From Steromphala cineraria (taxonomy: Eukaryota; Mollusca; Gastropoda; Trochida; Trochidae), in assembly GCA_916613615.1 (NCBI GenBank), contig OU744724.1, positions 47,048,500 to 47,112,499 of the forward strand: 64,000 bases of DNA. The letters run 5' to 3'. How positions within the stretch are numbered: position 1 is the first letter of the stretch; every line of letters starts with the position of its first letter. Below are positions 20,532-32,225 of this stretch, in pieces. The position numbers were made by a program, and so were the translations under genes. The notes under the pieces were generated by a model. The model saw nothing but the letters and a program-made list of their open reading frames with translations. It was not told the origin of the DNA and did not search any database.

Positions 20532-23012
20532 TATATGACCGGGTATAAGCCGAGAATTTGACACCAGAAATTAGGGGGTCAGAGAGGGGGGTCGGTCTAT
20601 ACCTGGGTTATATGATGCAGATGAAAAAAATCAAGAGACCAAGCACGAGTATGGTCAGCCCAGCGAGTTAGCGAGTCGATGTTTACACAGGAAGCAACAT
20701 GCACAATCATCGAGGTCATTTCTATATTGAACTTGTAAAATAAAAATACTTTTGTTGTGTTGTTGTTTTTAATGAAAATATACAAAGAGAAGTTGAAAAA
20801 TATATAAAGATATATAAATATGCAACGGGAAGTTGAAAATATATTCAAGCAACCTTCACGTACTGTTAGATTTCGGCAGATCGATGTGGCTTCACTCGCA
20901 TCCACGATTGGCAATTGAAACCCGTTTTTTCAAATATTATCAAGAGTTATCACTTCAAAAGACTTGTTGTCCATTTTAAAGTATTAATAAGACATATTTC
21001 CAAACTTATCAATCATATCTTATAGTGGTGCACCGATCGATCAAATAATCGGTGTATTGATCGTTTGAGGCTTCAAATCCGATTATCGATCATTAAAAAT
21101 CCAAATCGATTACACTGAATTTAATATTCAAAAATAACAAACAATTGCTGTACATGCAAGCTTTGGAAATACCTCTAAGTTGACACGAAATCGCATCATC
21201 GCCTGACTACCGTATTACAGGAAGTCAAGTCTATTTATAGCTTTGTGAGGGAGCAGTCATTTTTTCTCTTTCCGCCTGTAGCTCTCATCAGGTGCGGTCA
21301 TACCCATTAAATCAGATAGTTACGTTTTTTGACAGTGCCCTTACACATAAATGTTTACGTGAGAATGAATTTTCATTAAATGTTGTGAATAAAGATTGAA
21401 GAAATGTTTTTAATAGCTCGTGTTTACTGATTTTACAAATTATTTTTGACATTTTCACTATGTGAATAAACTGTTTTCTTTTGTCTGTTATTTTCTCAAT
21501 AAATCTCTTCAAATGCAATGATAAAAAACATGGAATACATACATCAATCTACTATATCCAAAAGTAGGCCTATGTGGTCAATAAAGTTCACGATATACAC
21601 AGTCACTCGTAAAAACCTTCTGTGATTGTTTTCAGTGTGTCAAACGTGATTTTTAAGTAATTTATTTCAATGCGTTATAAGCTTTTGAAAGCGTGATTTT
21701 AAAAACAATGAATACTCGTTCGTCATAACATCACGTGATGAAAGCAAGTGATATGATTGGTTGATGAGTGATGATGAAACTGTCAACAAAATGACTGCTG
21801 TCATGTCTCCCACACGTGTTCGCTTCAAGAAACACATTTAAATAGGCCTATTTTTTATTTTACAGAAGGCCAAATGCTGGTCGAAGGCCAATTGTTGGCA
21901 GCTCAATCTGAATTTTATCTCGTAGACTCCGTTCTCAATTTCCCACACATTTTGACCCGAGAGATTTGTTTGGAATGCGGTGGTTGTTTTCAACGATTTG
22001 ACACGGTATGTGACTATGTGTGCCATCAAACTATACCTGTATGGGTTTATGACTTTATGTATTGTCAATTGACAATTATTCTAAGATTACCAACGTCCTT
22101 TATTTTTAATGCAGATAGGAAAAGTAGGTTATACTCTTCACGATCTTTTACAAGCAATGTCGTAGCAGTTGAACTTGACAGGCGTCGTCTCATCCAGCGT
22201 GTCTTGTCTTCATGAATTCCACGTGTTGATTTATATATCTAGTCGATCATTTATTGATAATTGATCGCCAGATGACCTCGATAATCGATTAGGGTGTTAG
22301 GGCTCGATTCCCAACACTAATATCTTATTGAAATTCAATCAAATCTTTGTCAAAGATACACTCGTGAAAGCACAATGTTTTACATAACTTTGAATTTCAA
22401 TCGTAATTTTGTGACGACGAATAACATTCCTTTTATAATGTTTTGCTCATGTTTATATTTCTGATCGTTATTCTTCGACTTTTATATACACAAATATTTC
22501 AATTAACTGCATGTTAATTTTGAAATAATAAAATATAGAAAACGTGTAAGAAAATCTGATATATTTACACATTTAATATTGTATCGACAAAATGTTGTCA
22601 TGAAATTATTACGACCACGTTTTATGTTTCGTAGATCTTTTTTAAACCGACTTGTGAATTGGTTGACCTACATAATTTAGCCAATGAAAAGGCTTGTAAC
22701 AAATATCTCATTTCCAGCAAACACTTCTTGCACCAAAGGTTGTTGACTGTCGTTCATTAACAATTTGTCGAGAATAATATGTAATATGATTAAAACAAAC
22801 AACAAACACTGTAAGTGAACACTTATAATTTCTTTTATAAATTGTTAATATAATATACGTCTTAAAATTAACGTGTCATTTGAGGACTTACTGTCAGCAA
22901 AATAGAGCTGCGAAGAGGGGGGTCGGTCTATACATGAGATACTAGGTTTTGACTGGAATTTGGGGGGTTAAGATCGGCTTATATGCGGGATCGGCTTATA
23001 CCTGGTCATATG
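20532..23012 (+). mobile_element. TATGACC-GGGTATAAG element interrupted by a hAT insertion
   Basis: The left end reads ATATGACCGGGTATAAGCC and the right end GGCTTATACCTGGTCATAT, a clear terminal inverted repeat. Interior landmarks match the element at 16957, such as 'gaagcaa(a)atgcacaa', 'ttcacgtactg' and 'ccaatgaaaaggcttgtaac'. The two are therefore diverged relatives. A hAT-type element occupies 21023-22319. Without it the host element is about 1.2 kb, the same size as its relatives. Confidence 0.72.
21023..22319. mobile_element. hAT-type non-autonomous transposon with 8-bp target duplication
   Basis: ATATCTTA at 21015-21022 is repeated at 22320-22327. The ends are TAGTGGTGCACCGATCGATC and, on the other strand, TAGTGTTGGGAATCGAGCCC. 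The 8-bp duplication and TAGTG...CACTA termini are hallmarks of hAT elements. Subterminal 'ATCGAT/AATCG' motifs occur at both ends. There is no transposase frame, and the 113-codon frame at 21874 has no recognisable domain. Confidence 0.88.
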
Positions 23013-23792
23013 TGGTAATTTCAATTACAATTACTAAAAAATAAAACAAATAAAATATAAAAAGCGTGGTCTTTAAAATGTCCTGTAACAATAGACATGC
23101 AACCACAAGAACATTTTGATTTGACATATAATTAATTATTATCATTATTTTTTTAAAATAATTTTAATCTTTTATTTGGGTCAATTTCAAAATATGTCTC
23201 GTTATGTTGTTCTGAATATAAAAAATGATAATTCTGTTAAAGAGTATTTTTCTTATTTGAACATGAACAGGAACCGTAAACAATAACAGAATCAAAGTTT
23301 GCAACCTTAATAATCAAAACTTAATTAACAAATACCCGTTAATTAGTGAACTTTTGACAAATGTGTCCTTACCGTTACTATAATTATAAATGTTACTGGT
23401 GTCATTATTGATATTTCAAAATGATTTTAATGTATGTAAGTTGTTATTCTGATATAGTGTAAGCATACCCTGAGAGAAATTTGGTTATTGTAAAAGCAAA
23501 AAGTTCAAATTTAAGATTTTCAATTTTTCCGTTCACAAAATTAAGCTCATGCATCGCCCGGGTCACAGGATTACATTGTTTGCACAGATTAGAGAAGCAC
23601 CCCTTATCTCTCAAACGCCTTGGCAAACTTACCCTTGAGCGGATTTCAATGAAAAAGGCATTGTTGAAAAGGGCATTGAATTGTCGTAATTTTGATGTGT
23701 AATATTATCATGCGCTATAAGAAATAATGAAACTTCAAGCAGTGAAAAAACAGTGATTTTCAGGTATTTTCAGCTATGTACCACTTTTCACA
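23013..23792. other. Intron 1 sequence, nothing recognised
   Basis: AT-rich sequence. The short + frame at 23481 has no domain. No repeat borders are visible. Confidence 0.4.
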
Positions 23793-24240
23793 CTAGGTTA
23801 TTTCATGAAATACGTAGCGCATTTTGACAAATTTTACGTCAGAAGGAAGTGGGAAAAATGCCCTTTTATTTAATGTAAAATTCATGCATATACAATGAGT
23901 ACTTTTCACGCAGCGAGCCCCGCACAAACAGGTATTTTCTCTGTTCAACTGTTGATAAAACACACGCTTTCGCGCTTGATATTTCAATAACCAAGTGGCG
24001 CGCTCTAACACATGATATATCGGTGGAAAGAGAATAAAATTGCCTTCAATTTGGTATATGATTTGTATGTGGGCACATGCAAATAATTATACTAGAAAAA
24101 GTCTAGAGTACTTTCAGTCAATTATAGCATTATCGTGGAAGTTAGAGTCTTTGCTCTGGGAGTCGTCTAGGGGCTTACAGGCAATTTGATCTTTGTCCCG
24201 GAATATTACGCGACCCGCATCGTAAGGGTTAATACTTTTT
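23793..24240 (-). repeat. Dispersed repeat sharing units with 41430-42021
   Basis: The - strand of 24095-23793 contains 'tgttagagcgcgccacttgg' and 'gaacagagaaaatac', as in the units near 41540-41790. The last part, 24110-24240, matches 41895-42021 and ends GCATCGTAAGGGTTAA, but on the + strand. Relative to the later copy, one part is therefore inverted. Confidence 0.6.
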
Positions 24241-24432
24241 GTCACCTTTTCTTGGTGTACCTATCCATTACAATCTGTTCCCCTGCATTTTCAAACTGTG
24301 TATATGTAAAAAAAATGTGTATGTGTAAAAAAAATACAAATGTTTACCAAAAATAATAATAACAATATGTCCTTTGAAATTCAACTTTTTATCATTTAGC
24401 ACTAACTGGTTCAAGGATATTTCTAGACTTGT

Positions 24433-24688
24433 CAGTCTAAGTAAACCTAGCCTCAATATTATCCGTTTCACTTCTATACTGAGTCTAGAAAGGCTTGGTT
24501 GAGAGTCGCGTCAGCCCACGTGACCAATCAGAACTGAGCTTACCAAGCCACAATAGTCTGCCTTCGCACGTATAACATTGGAAGGTCATAGGTCGCAGAA
24601 AGGTCGGCTGACGCGACCTCTATTAGACCTTTTTAGACTCAGTATAGAAGTGAAACGGATAATATTGAGGCTAGGTTTACTTAGACTG
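24433..24688. mobile_element. Foldback MITE with 9-bp target duplication
   Basis: TAGACTTGT at 24424-24432 is repeated at 24689-24697. The 256-bp element between them starts CAGTCTAAGTAAACC and ends with the exact complement. The arms stay almost perfectly inverted for about 55 bp, and an inner pair (GTCGCGTCAGCC/GGCTGACGCGAC) extends the fold. A 9-bp duplication with long terminal repeats suggests a Mutator-like origin, which is an inference. Very high arm identity points to recent insertion. Confidence 0.85.
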
Positions 24689-24697
24689 TAGACTTGT

Positions 24698-25328
24698 TGA
24701 AATAAGAGATTTCCAATCTAATAATGCATCAATATAAAGTTAATTCTAGTATTGTTCCTGTCATTACTTTTCACCAAAAAATTAGAGAATCAAAAAAAGA
24801 TTTTACATTGTTATCTATGACACATCTTCATATGATTATCTATCTCAATAATTTGATAAAAATGTAATGATTAGTTAAGAAGTTGAGAGCCAACAGGACA
24901 TGTAACAGTATTCTAACAGAGTCCTCATTTTTAGTCAATAAAGGCAAAATTTTACAAAAATATTTTTCAATTGTTAATCATGAAACACCTTCATATGATT
25001 ATGTATCTCCATATCAAATTTGATTAAAATGTGATGATTTGTTTAGAAGTTGGGAGCAGAACAGGACGTGTAACGGATTTCTTAAAAAATTTCTCCAAAA
25101 TCGTAATATCTTGTGTAGATATTCTTAAAATTGTTTCTCATGACACATTATTACTTCGTTGTTGCGGGGGATTAGAAATAGCCAATATAAATAGTTCTCG
25201 TAAAAAACACTTAGAGAATAATTCTATGAATATGTTTGAGGAAGATATACATCATTCACATTTAAACTACGCTTGTAGTAACTCTTCCTTACTCATCTTA
25301 CTTACACTAGTACATTAACATTTGAATT
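24698..25328. other. Intron 1 sequence with a weak internal duplication
   Basis: The phrases 'atgacacatcttcatatgattatctatctc' (split by line) near 24820 and a close variant near 24980 indicate an old direct duplication of roughly 160 bp. No gene is seen. Confidence 0.4.
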
Positions 25329-25330
25329 AT

Positions 25331-27176
25331 GTCTCCCCCCGAAGGGTCGGGAGACATATTGGTTTTAGCTGAGTTCCCGTCGGCGTCGGCGTTCCCATTT
25401 CGTTTCCGGAGCATATCTCTAAAACTATGTGACCAATCATCACGGAACTTTGTTTCTCCATATCATGTAGATGTGCCTTTTGGAGGTTATAGATTTCTTA
25501 AAATATAATTTTTTTTTATTTCCATGGCAACAATTTGGACTTACCGTATCCTCGCGGGTATAAGACCAGGGGGCCCGGCGAACAAATATCTTGAAAATAG
25601 GGGGGTGGGCTTTAACCCGCGAGAGACCCCAACCAAGAAAATCATTGATGCGAGTTGCATTGAAAATTGACATCGATACTTTTGACTATGTTGGTCAGGT
25701 CTTGTTAAACATCAATTGACACTTTTCCAGACGTAAATTATTAAAAAGAATCATAAAGAAATTGCAAATGCTAACTTACATTGTTTGTTGTTTGTTTTAA
25801 TCAGATTACATGATATCATTCTCATGAAAAACGAACGTGAATAATCAGTCAACATCTTTTGCTGCATGTGTGTACGAGTAGAGAGATATTTGTTACAAGC
25901 CTTTTCATTGGCCCAGAAAAGTAGGTCAACCAATCAGCAAGTCGATTAGAAAACGATGTTTGAAACTGAAACGTGGTTGTAATAAATTCATGACAACATA
26001 TTGTCGATACAATATTAAATGTCTAAATATTCAAATATTTGTTAAATATTTTCGATATATTACATTTTCAAAAAAGAAACATGCAGTTAATTGAAATATT
26101 TACGTAAATAAATTTCGAAGAAAAATTTGCAAAAATTATGAAAATGAACGTGAAAGAATATTGATAGTTATTTGTCGTCAAGAAATTACAATTGAGATTC
26201 CAAGTACTGTAAAACAACGTGCTTTCGCAAAAGTATATTTGACAAAGATTGCTTTGAACTTCGACGATTAAATATGATAAATAAGTTTGGAAATATGTCA
26301 TATAAAACATTTAGAATGGATAACAAGCCTCATAAAGCGTTAGTTCTTGATAATGTTTTGGGAATCAAATATTTCAATTCCCGATCGCTGATGCAAGTGA
26401 AGCCACATACGATACATCGTGATTTCTGCTGAAATTTAACAGTACGTGAATGATGCGTGAATATTTAAAACAATATATTGTTTTATTTTTATTAATTTAC
26501 AAATAGTCATTAAAACAACAACAACAGGACAATGTATTTTTATTTTACCAGAAATGACTTCGGAGTTAAACTTGTGCATTTTGCTTCCGTTGTAAACATC
26601 GCTTATACTAGATAGTCTGACATCGATCGTGTTAGATTTTCCAGAATTGGGGGATGGGCTTTAAACCGAGAATGACCCCAACCTGTTCAATCCTGAAAAA
26701 TGGGGGGTGGTCTTTGTCCAAGGGTGGTCATATACCCGCGAGGATACGGCAACAAAATAAAAAATTTCAGAAGCAAATGTGATAAATACTTATCATGTAC
26801 TATACATACTTACCGTATCCTCGCGGGTATAAGTCTTTTTCAACGGTAGTGTTCGTTTCCGGAGCAGATCTCTAAAACTATGTGACCGATCATCACCAAA
26901 CTTGGTATACTGTCTCTCCATATCATGTAGATGTGCCTTTTGGAGGTTATAGATTTTAAAAAAATTTTTTTTATTTCCATGGCAACAATTTGGACTTAGT
27001 CTTTTTCAAGGGTTTCAGCATCAAATCATTTAGAATTTTGAATATTTTGTTTGCTTCAATTGTGGAGTTGATAGGTTATTTTTTCAAGTTGAATTATACA
27101 GAGAACATTAATGGTGCTTTATGATAGTTTTGTTTAGAGGTTTGGAGCATTTGAGGAAGGGGGAGACACGGGTAAA
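25331..27176 (+). repeat. GTCTCCC-type hairpin element, split by a CCGTATCC composite
   Basis: It starts with a hairpin, GTCTCCCCCCGAAGGGTCGGGAGAC, at 25331-25356. It has a core unit of about 150 bp and ends near GGGGGAGACACGGGTAAAAA. The core ('ggagcatatctctaaaacta', 'tgtgccttttggagg', 'tttccatggcaac') occurs before 25543 and again from about 26870, so two units flank the nested insertion at 25544-26832. The same core makes up the 170-bp array at 37021-37860, which has a different terminal hairpin. Confidence 0.7.
25544..26832 (-). mobile_element. Inverted copy of the CCGTATCC long element plus start of a second element
   Basis: 25544-26749 is the reverse complement of the long element at 16957-18115. 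It is followed by the same spacer of about 60 bp found at 16894-16956 (contains 'catgataagtatttatcac' in complement) and then by CCGTATCCTCGCGGGTATAA at 26813-26832. The spacer and the neighbouring element end are shared with the 16.9-kb locus, so a composite segment moved or was duplicated as one piece. Confidence 0.72.
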
Positions 27177-27475
27177 AACACTTTCTAGTTTTCATTTGGT
27201 ACCATATTGATATTGAAAGCTAAGAAAAATTGTTGGTATAATTCATGTAATGATATTTGTATTTCACTGTATATAGTTTTGTTTTCAGTCTGTGACAAAC
27301 CTTCGATTTGCTAGAGTCAACATGTAATCTTTTGGAATTTTCCTTTAATCAGTTAAGTCAGTGAACCAAAGATCTCAAATCTCTTTCAAATAATTCTCTT
27401 GTCAAAGGATATATCTGGCAAATTCCCCCCTACAAACAGGAACTTAATTTTATTTCCTTTCCCTTGTCTTTTCAG

Positions 27476-27594
27476 GTGTGGAATTTTTAAGCAGCACCAA
27501 TGCTTTTCATTGTTCTTTGTGTGATGTTTTCACTGGAGACATGCACTCTGCAGAGGCCCATCTTACAAGTCAACAACATATTGAAGAATATACG
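27476..27594 (+). CDS. ZNF318-like protein, U1/matrin-type C2H2 zinc-finger exon
   Basis: The 119-bp exon has acceptor CTTTTCAG and donor GTATGT. With the G carried from the previous exon it encodes GVEFLSSTNAFHCSLCDVFT followed by GDMHSAEAHLTSQQHIEEYT. The finger is C-x2-C-x12-H-x5-H, the spacing of U1-like/matrin-type fingers, which bind RNA or DNA in nuclear proteins. The exon ends in phase 0, matching the next exon. The frame stays open past the donor to 27714, but that tail lacks conserved features and the splice site is strong. Confidence 0.82.
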
Positions 27595-28630
27595 GTATGT
27601 TCTTGTCAGTTACATATCTTTTTTGACATACAATGTATATATCAAACTCACGGACACATGGTTACGAATTTATCTCGACGAGCACCTTTTCTACATGCTT
27701 TTAATCTGGCTTGAAAGATGAGATTTGCCAAAATGGCGTCAGATCAGATCAGTGTTACGCTTTTATTTAGGTATTTATAAATATAATTTTTAAACCATTG
27801 TGTTAATGACCAAAAGTATGGTCTAGTACCGGAGTGAAGCACACGGTACTAGACGGAAATTTAGGATTAACGAAAAGAAATCAAAATACTGAGCAATGCA
27901 GGCATTCCTACAGTTTGATTGTTTGGTCACAGGACCTTGTGCATTCGCACCACATTCGATTTGAAGCGGCCGTAGAAGCCCGTTACTGTCATGGCGGACT
28001 GTCGTGTAGGGCCGAGCGAGTTTGATAGTGTCGGAGTTATAGATAAGACAGGCATCATAGCAGAATGTACATGTTGGTTTGAGAGTACAATAAACAAATA
28101 GCAGTGACTTTTAACTTAACTGATGTTCATAGATCGGCTTTCTGTTTGCGTGATTTGAATCTTGAGCTCGCTGATAGACAACCTCGCTGAAAGTGAGCGG
28201 GTCAACATGCCGTTGAGATGTCGTATGACTTGCTATTGTATTTTAGTGGTACCAAGAACATTTTACTTTTACCAGTAAAGTTATTACATAAAGCTGACTT
28301 TAGCATGTACAGGGCAGTTCACCAAGCATACATGACGTTACAGCAATTGAGCGTAGCGTAGCCGTGTTTACCGAACAAAGGGCAAGGGAGATAACTCTTG
28401 ACACTCTGTTGCTAGTTACTAGAGGAGGGCGTGGCCAAGTTTAACAAAGCTAAATTTACCTACAGCACGTGACCGGTTTAGACCAATGGTAAACCGACAT
28501 TGCTGTGCAAGTCGAGATAATTTGAAATATTCATACCCTGGCCATACAGCATAAGCAGGGGTGATTAGTGTCCACTCTGTCCATTCATCTGTCTGTCGCA
28601 AGCAGTGACTCTCTGATTTGATTTTGATTT
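27595..28630. other. Start of intron 2
   Basis: A small hairpin at about 27818-27850 has TCTAGTACCG/CGGTACTAGA arms. Otherwise no gene-like frame or repeat border is seen. Confidence 0.4.
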
Positions 28631-28770
28631 ACCGTATGTTTAAATCTATAAGGCAACCCCCTTTCTCAGCCCCCAAACTGCTGCCAAAATCATATACCTC
28701 AGATATAAGGGGACCCCCTACTAACAGATCGTGGAACTGTGTCAACATGACTGACAACTCGTTGGATAAG
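28631..28770 (+). repeat. Degenerate terminus of the GGGTATAAG family
   Basis: The pattern 'taccgtatg', 'ataaggcaaccccc' and 'ataaggggaccccc' resembles the termini at 440 and 20532. Only one end is visible. Confidence 0.4.
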
Positions 28771-28877
28771 ATTTCGTAAGGCTAAACTTGGGCCGGTAAT
28801 TTTTAAGTTATATGTTATTATGTAAATAGAGAATACTAAACAAATGGTAATGTGATAACATTTTTAAGCTACGAGTG

Positions 28878-28990
28878 TATAGAATTGGTATCAGACGAAC
28901 GAAAGTGAGTCTGATACCACATTCTATTCATGAGTTTCATAAAAAGAACGGCGTTTCAGCGAGGCGCAGAAAAGAATTACGAGCCTCGAA
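28878..28990 (+). repeat. Hairpin plus fragment of the 41.8-kb repeat family
   Basis: TAGAATTGGTATCAGAC and GTCTGATACCACATTCTA form a stem of about 17 bp. Directly after it comes 'cataaaaagaacggcgttt(c)agcg' and 'aattacgagc', which also occur near 41830-41870. It is a truncated dispersed repeat. Confidence 0.5.
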
Positions 28991-29087
28991 CTGAGAAAAG
29001 TCATGGTGCAGAAAAATCCGGTGCATGAAAAAACATTTGAAATACACTTTGCTTACGATTTAAAAATCAAATATCAATATAGATTTA

Positions 29088-30221
29088 TAGTGTTGGGAAT
29101 CGACCCTAATTTACATGATCGATTATTGAGGTCTTTCATCGGTCAATTATCGATAAAAATCAACAAGATGTTCAAAGACTTTGGCTGATAGAAATGTCCT
29201 CTAATAACCTATATGGTTCACCTTCGATGTTATATTTCATGTTTCTAGCAGATAATTCACATGAAAAAAGAGCCTCAAAAATAAAACATACGTAGTTAAC
29301 ATTTTGATTCACTTGTAAAACAAAACATCGTCATGATCGGATCCTGTCGGATCCTGTCTATGTGATTTGGTAATAAAACGAAAGTAGCTTGCTTTTACCG
29401 CAGTGACAGGTCACACAGAATCATAATGCAACGTTTATTCATATCAGATTTCCATACAAAATAATATCAAATTACAAACACAATAAACATGTTATCGTCA
29501 ACTGCATATGAATGAAAACCCCTGTACATTTGTATCAAACCTGTCGAGTGTTTGCAGTCTACCATGTGACCAAGTGGCACTGAACTCATTTATCATCCTC
29601 ATGCAGAACTTTCTGAGTTTCTCACTCCTATTTCATCGCCATACATTTGACATCAATGTTTCAAATTCCACTTAAACATCATTCTTATTCATCATGATAT
29701 TTAAGTAATGTTGATTATTCTATCAAAACAGACAAACAACAGTCACATAACTCAACATTGTTTTGGGCCTTGTTGATGCAATGTCTCATCAAATGTCACA
29801 TGTAATTTATTCAGCGACACATCACAGGTCAAAGGTCTGTTATTTTATAAAATCCAAAGATGGGAGTTATGGTCACATTAATTGTTGATAATTGAAATGT
29901 AATACGATGCATTGTTTATACATTGCCTGTTTTCATCATAGCTGGCATCATTAATTCCTGATCGTATGTCAGCATTTTTTTATAAACTCTTAAAAAACAA
30001 TCACATGTCAGCTGTCAAAAACAGTTGTATGATAATGCGGTCTTTCTTGATTTCTGATCTTATTCAAAGATTATTTATCAAAACTTACAGCTTTTTTGAG
30101 TGATGACATGATCATGAAAGCAAAAAAAACTTTTACTGATTAATAATAGTGTCAATCCATTATCAACCGACAATCTACAAACAATTAATAAGCCAACTCT
30201 TTGATCGATCATGTACCACTA
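29088..30221. mobile_element. hAT-type non-autonomous transposon, second copy
   Basis: The ends TAGTGTTGGGAATCGACCC (29088) and, in complement, TAGTGGTACATGATCGATC (30221) match the two ends of the 21023-22319 element with orientation swapped. The flanks TAGATTTA (29080-29087) and TATATTTA (30222-30229) match at seven of eight positions, an aged 8-bp target duplication. There is no coding frame. The interior differs in length from the other copy. Confidence 0.8.
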
Positions 30222-30300
30222 TATATTTATATACAATATGTATATGAAAATTACAATATCAGTCCTGACACAACAAAATGAACATCAACTGGCATGAAAC

Positions 30301-30375
30301 CTCAGTAGCTCAAGCGGTAGGGGCGCTGCTTGACAACATCTGCACCAGGTTCGAATTCCACTCGAAATGCTAATT
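30301..30375 (+). repeat. tRNA-like SINE head with pol III boxes A and B
   Basis: Box A TAGCTCAAGCGG is at 30306-30317 and box B GGTTCGAATTC at 30348-30358, a spacing normal for a tRNA promoter. The acceptor and anticodon stems do not pair well, so this is a SINE head or tRNA pseudogene, not a working tRNA. Confidence 0.55.
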
Positions 30376-30951
30376 CCTAAATTTAAGAAATTCTAAATTT
30401 TACAAATCCATTTGTTTATTTTATAATATAACAAATTATGAGTGTTAAATGTAAAAAAAAAAAAGTAAAATAAAAATGTAAATTTTCGGCTCATCAGGTC
30501 TGAAAGACCCAATGGGCTTATGACATGGCATGGCATGGCGTCCGGGGTCCGTCCGTCCGTCCATCCTTCCATCCGTTAACTTTTCACTACTTCTTCTCCG
30601 GAACCAATGACTCTGGAGAGCTGAAATTTGATGTGCAAACTCTTGGCAAAATGGGTATTCTAAATTGTAGATTTTGTGACCCCCTGACCTCAAATAGGGT
30701 CACAGGGGTCACAACCTTAAAAACCTATTTTCATCTTCTCCAGTTCAAAAAGGTCTAGAGAGCTGAAAAGTTTTGTGTAGACTCCTTGGCCAATGGGTTA
30801 TCTAAATTGTAGATTTCATGACTCCCTGACCGCCAATGGGGTCATATGGGTCAAAACCTTAAAAACCTATCTTTATCTTCTCTTCCAGTTCCAAAAGGTC
30901 CAGATAGCTGAAAAGTTGTGTGTAGACTCCTTGGCCAATGAGGATTCTTAA

Positions 30952-32225
30952 GATAAGATAAGATAAGATAAGATAATCTTTATTGTCCCAGAAGGGAAAT
31001 TTGTTTTGTATAATTACAATTCTCCAGAAATGTGATGACAACTAATTACATAATATTCAAAACAATTCATATCAAAAATAATTCACATAGACTAGAATAC
31101 ATGTAAAATGTGATGCAGCATTAGACAGAATTTATTTCTCTAATGCTGCACGGAATGAACGATTGGCGGAACCTGTTTGTTCGAAAAGTCGGCATACGAA
31201 GCCTACGTCCGGAAGGTAATGTTGAAAATTCCAAGAAAAGTGGATGGGTAGAATCACCCAAAATTTTGGTTCCTTTTTTTGATAACTGCTTCTTATAAAA
31301 ACTGCCGATCGTTTCAATGGGAAGCCCCATAATCTTTGATGCAGTATTCAAGATTTTGGACAATTTGTTTCTATTTTGAACAGACAGGTTCCCAAACCAA
31401 CTTAAAAAGTTAAATGTAAGGACACTTTGAATGAAGGTTCTGTAAAACAACATCATGATGGTTTGATCAATTTTAAAGTGTTTCAGTTTCCACAAGAAAT
31501 GTAAACATTGTTGTCCTTTCTTATATATCTTCTCAGTATTCTCATTCCAAGAGAGTTTAGAATCAATAATAGTACCTAAGTATTTATATTCATTTACTCT
31601 TTCTATAGCATTTCCATCAATACACACAGATTCTAATGTTGACTTTGTTCTCCTAAAATCAATTATCATTTCTTTAGTTTTTTGAACGTTCAGATATAAA
31701 AAATTAGCATTACACCAATCAACAAATCTTGATATCTCGGATCTATAGGCAAGTTCTGACTCTTTTATTAGGCCTACAACTGCAGCGTCGTCAGCAAATT
31801 TAATGGTAAAACACGAATCAGCATTTGAGAAACAATCATTTGTGTACAAAATGAACAAAATTGGCGAAACAACACAACCCTGTGGAGCACCAGTAGATGT
31901 ACATACAGTTGAAGATTTAACATTATTGACTTGTACAAATTGCTGTCTGTTGACAAGGAAAGAATGAATCCATCTAATAATATTTGAGTTTACATTCATA
32001 TGACAAAGTTTATCAAGCAACAGATGTGGCTGAATCGTATTAAAAGCAGAGGAGAAGTCAACAAACATTATTCGGACATAGGAACTATAATTTTCCAAGT
32101 GTTTATAGATGTTATTAAGAAGAGTTATTGTTGCATCATCTACTCCACGCCGTGCTCTATAAGCAAATTGATAGGGGTCTAAAACGTCAATCACATCCTT
32201 TAACAAGAAATTCTTTACAATTCGT
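30952..32225 (-). mobile_element. 5'-truncated CR1-group (Rex1-like) LINE
   Basis: The 3' end is at 30952 with GACAATAAAGATTATC followed by a (TTATC)n tail on the - strand, a style seen in Rex1/CR1-type elements. It is truncated at its 5' side near 32225, where tandem-unit sequence resumes. The interior is a long open RT frame. Confidence 0.78.
31121..32225 (-). pseudogene. LINE reverse transcriptase, C-terminal two thirds, open
   Basis: The open frame spans about 385 codons, but its first 16 or so codons (to 32278) are read through host tandem-repeat sequence. LINE protein begins at about ERIVKNFLL. Motifs: VDFSSAFNTI (palm motif A), TGAPQGCVVSPILFILYTND (motif B), FADDAAVV (catalytic FADD), YKYLGTIID and the thumb region. 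The C-terminus has the SGRRLRMPTFRTNRF phrase. The unbroken frame suggests a fairly recent insertion. It lacks endonuclease and the N-terminal part, so it cannot move by itself. TGAPQGCVxSP with a YTNDC-like block supports the CR1/Rex1 group. Confidence 0.82.

Noticed and set aside
27595..27714. Extension of the zinc-finger exon to the stop at 27717
   Set aside because: A strong GTATGT donor ends the exon at 27594, and the next exon continues the protein in the matching phase.
30301..30375. Functional tRNA gene
   Set aside because: Boxes A and B are present, but acceptor and anticodon stems do not pair. A SINE head is more likely.
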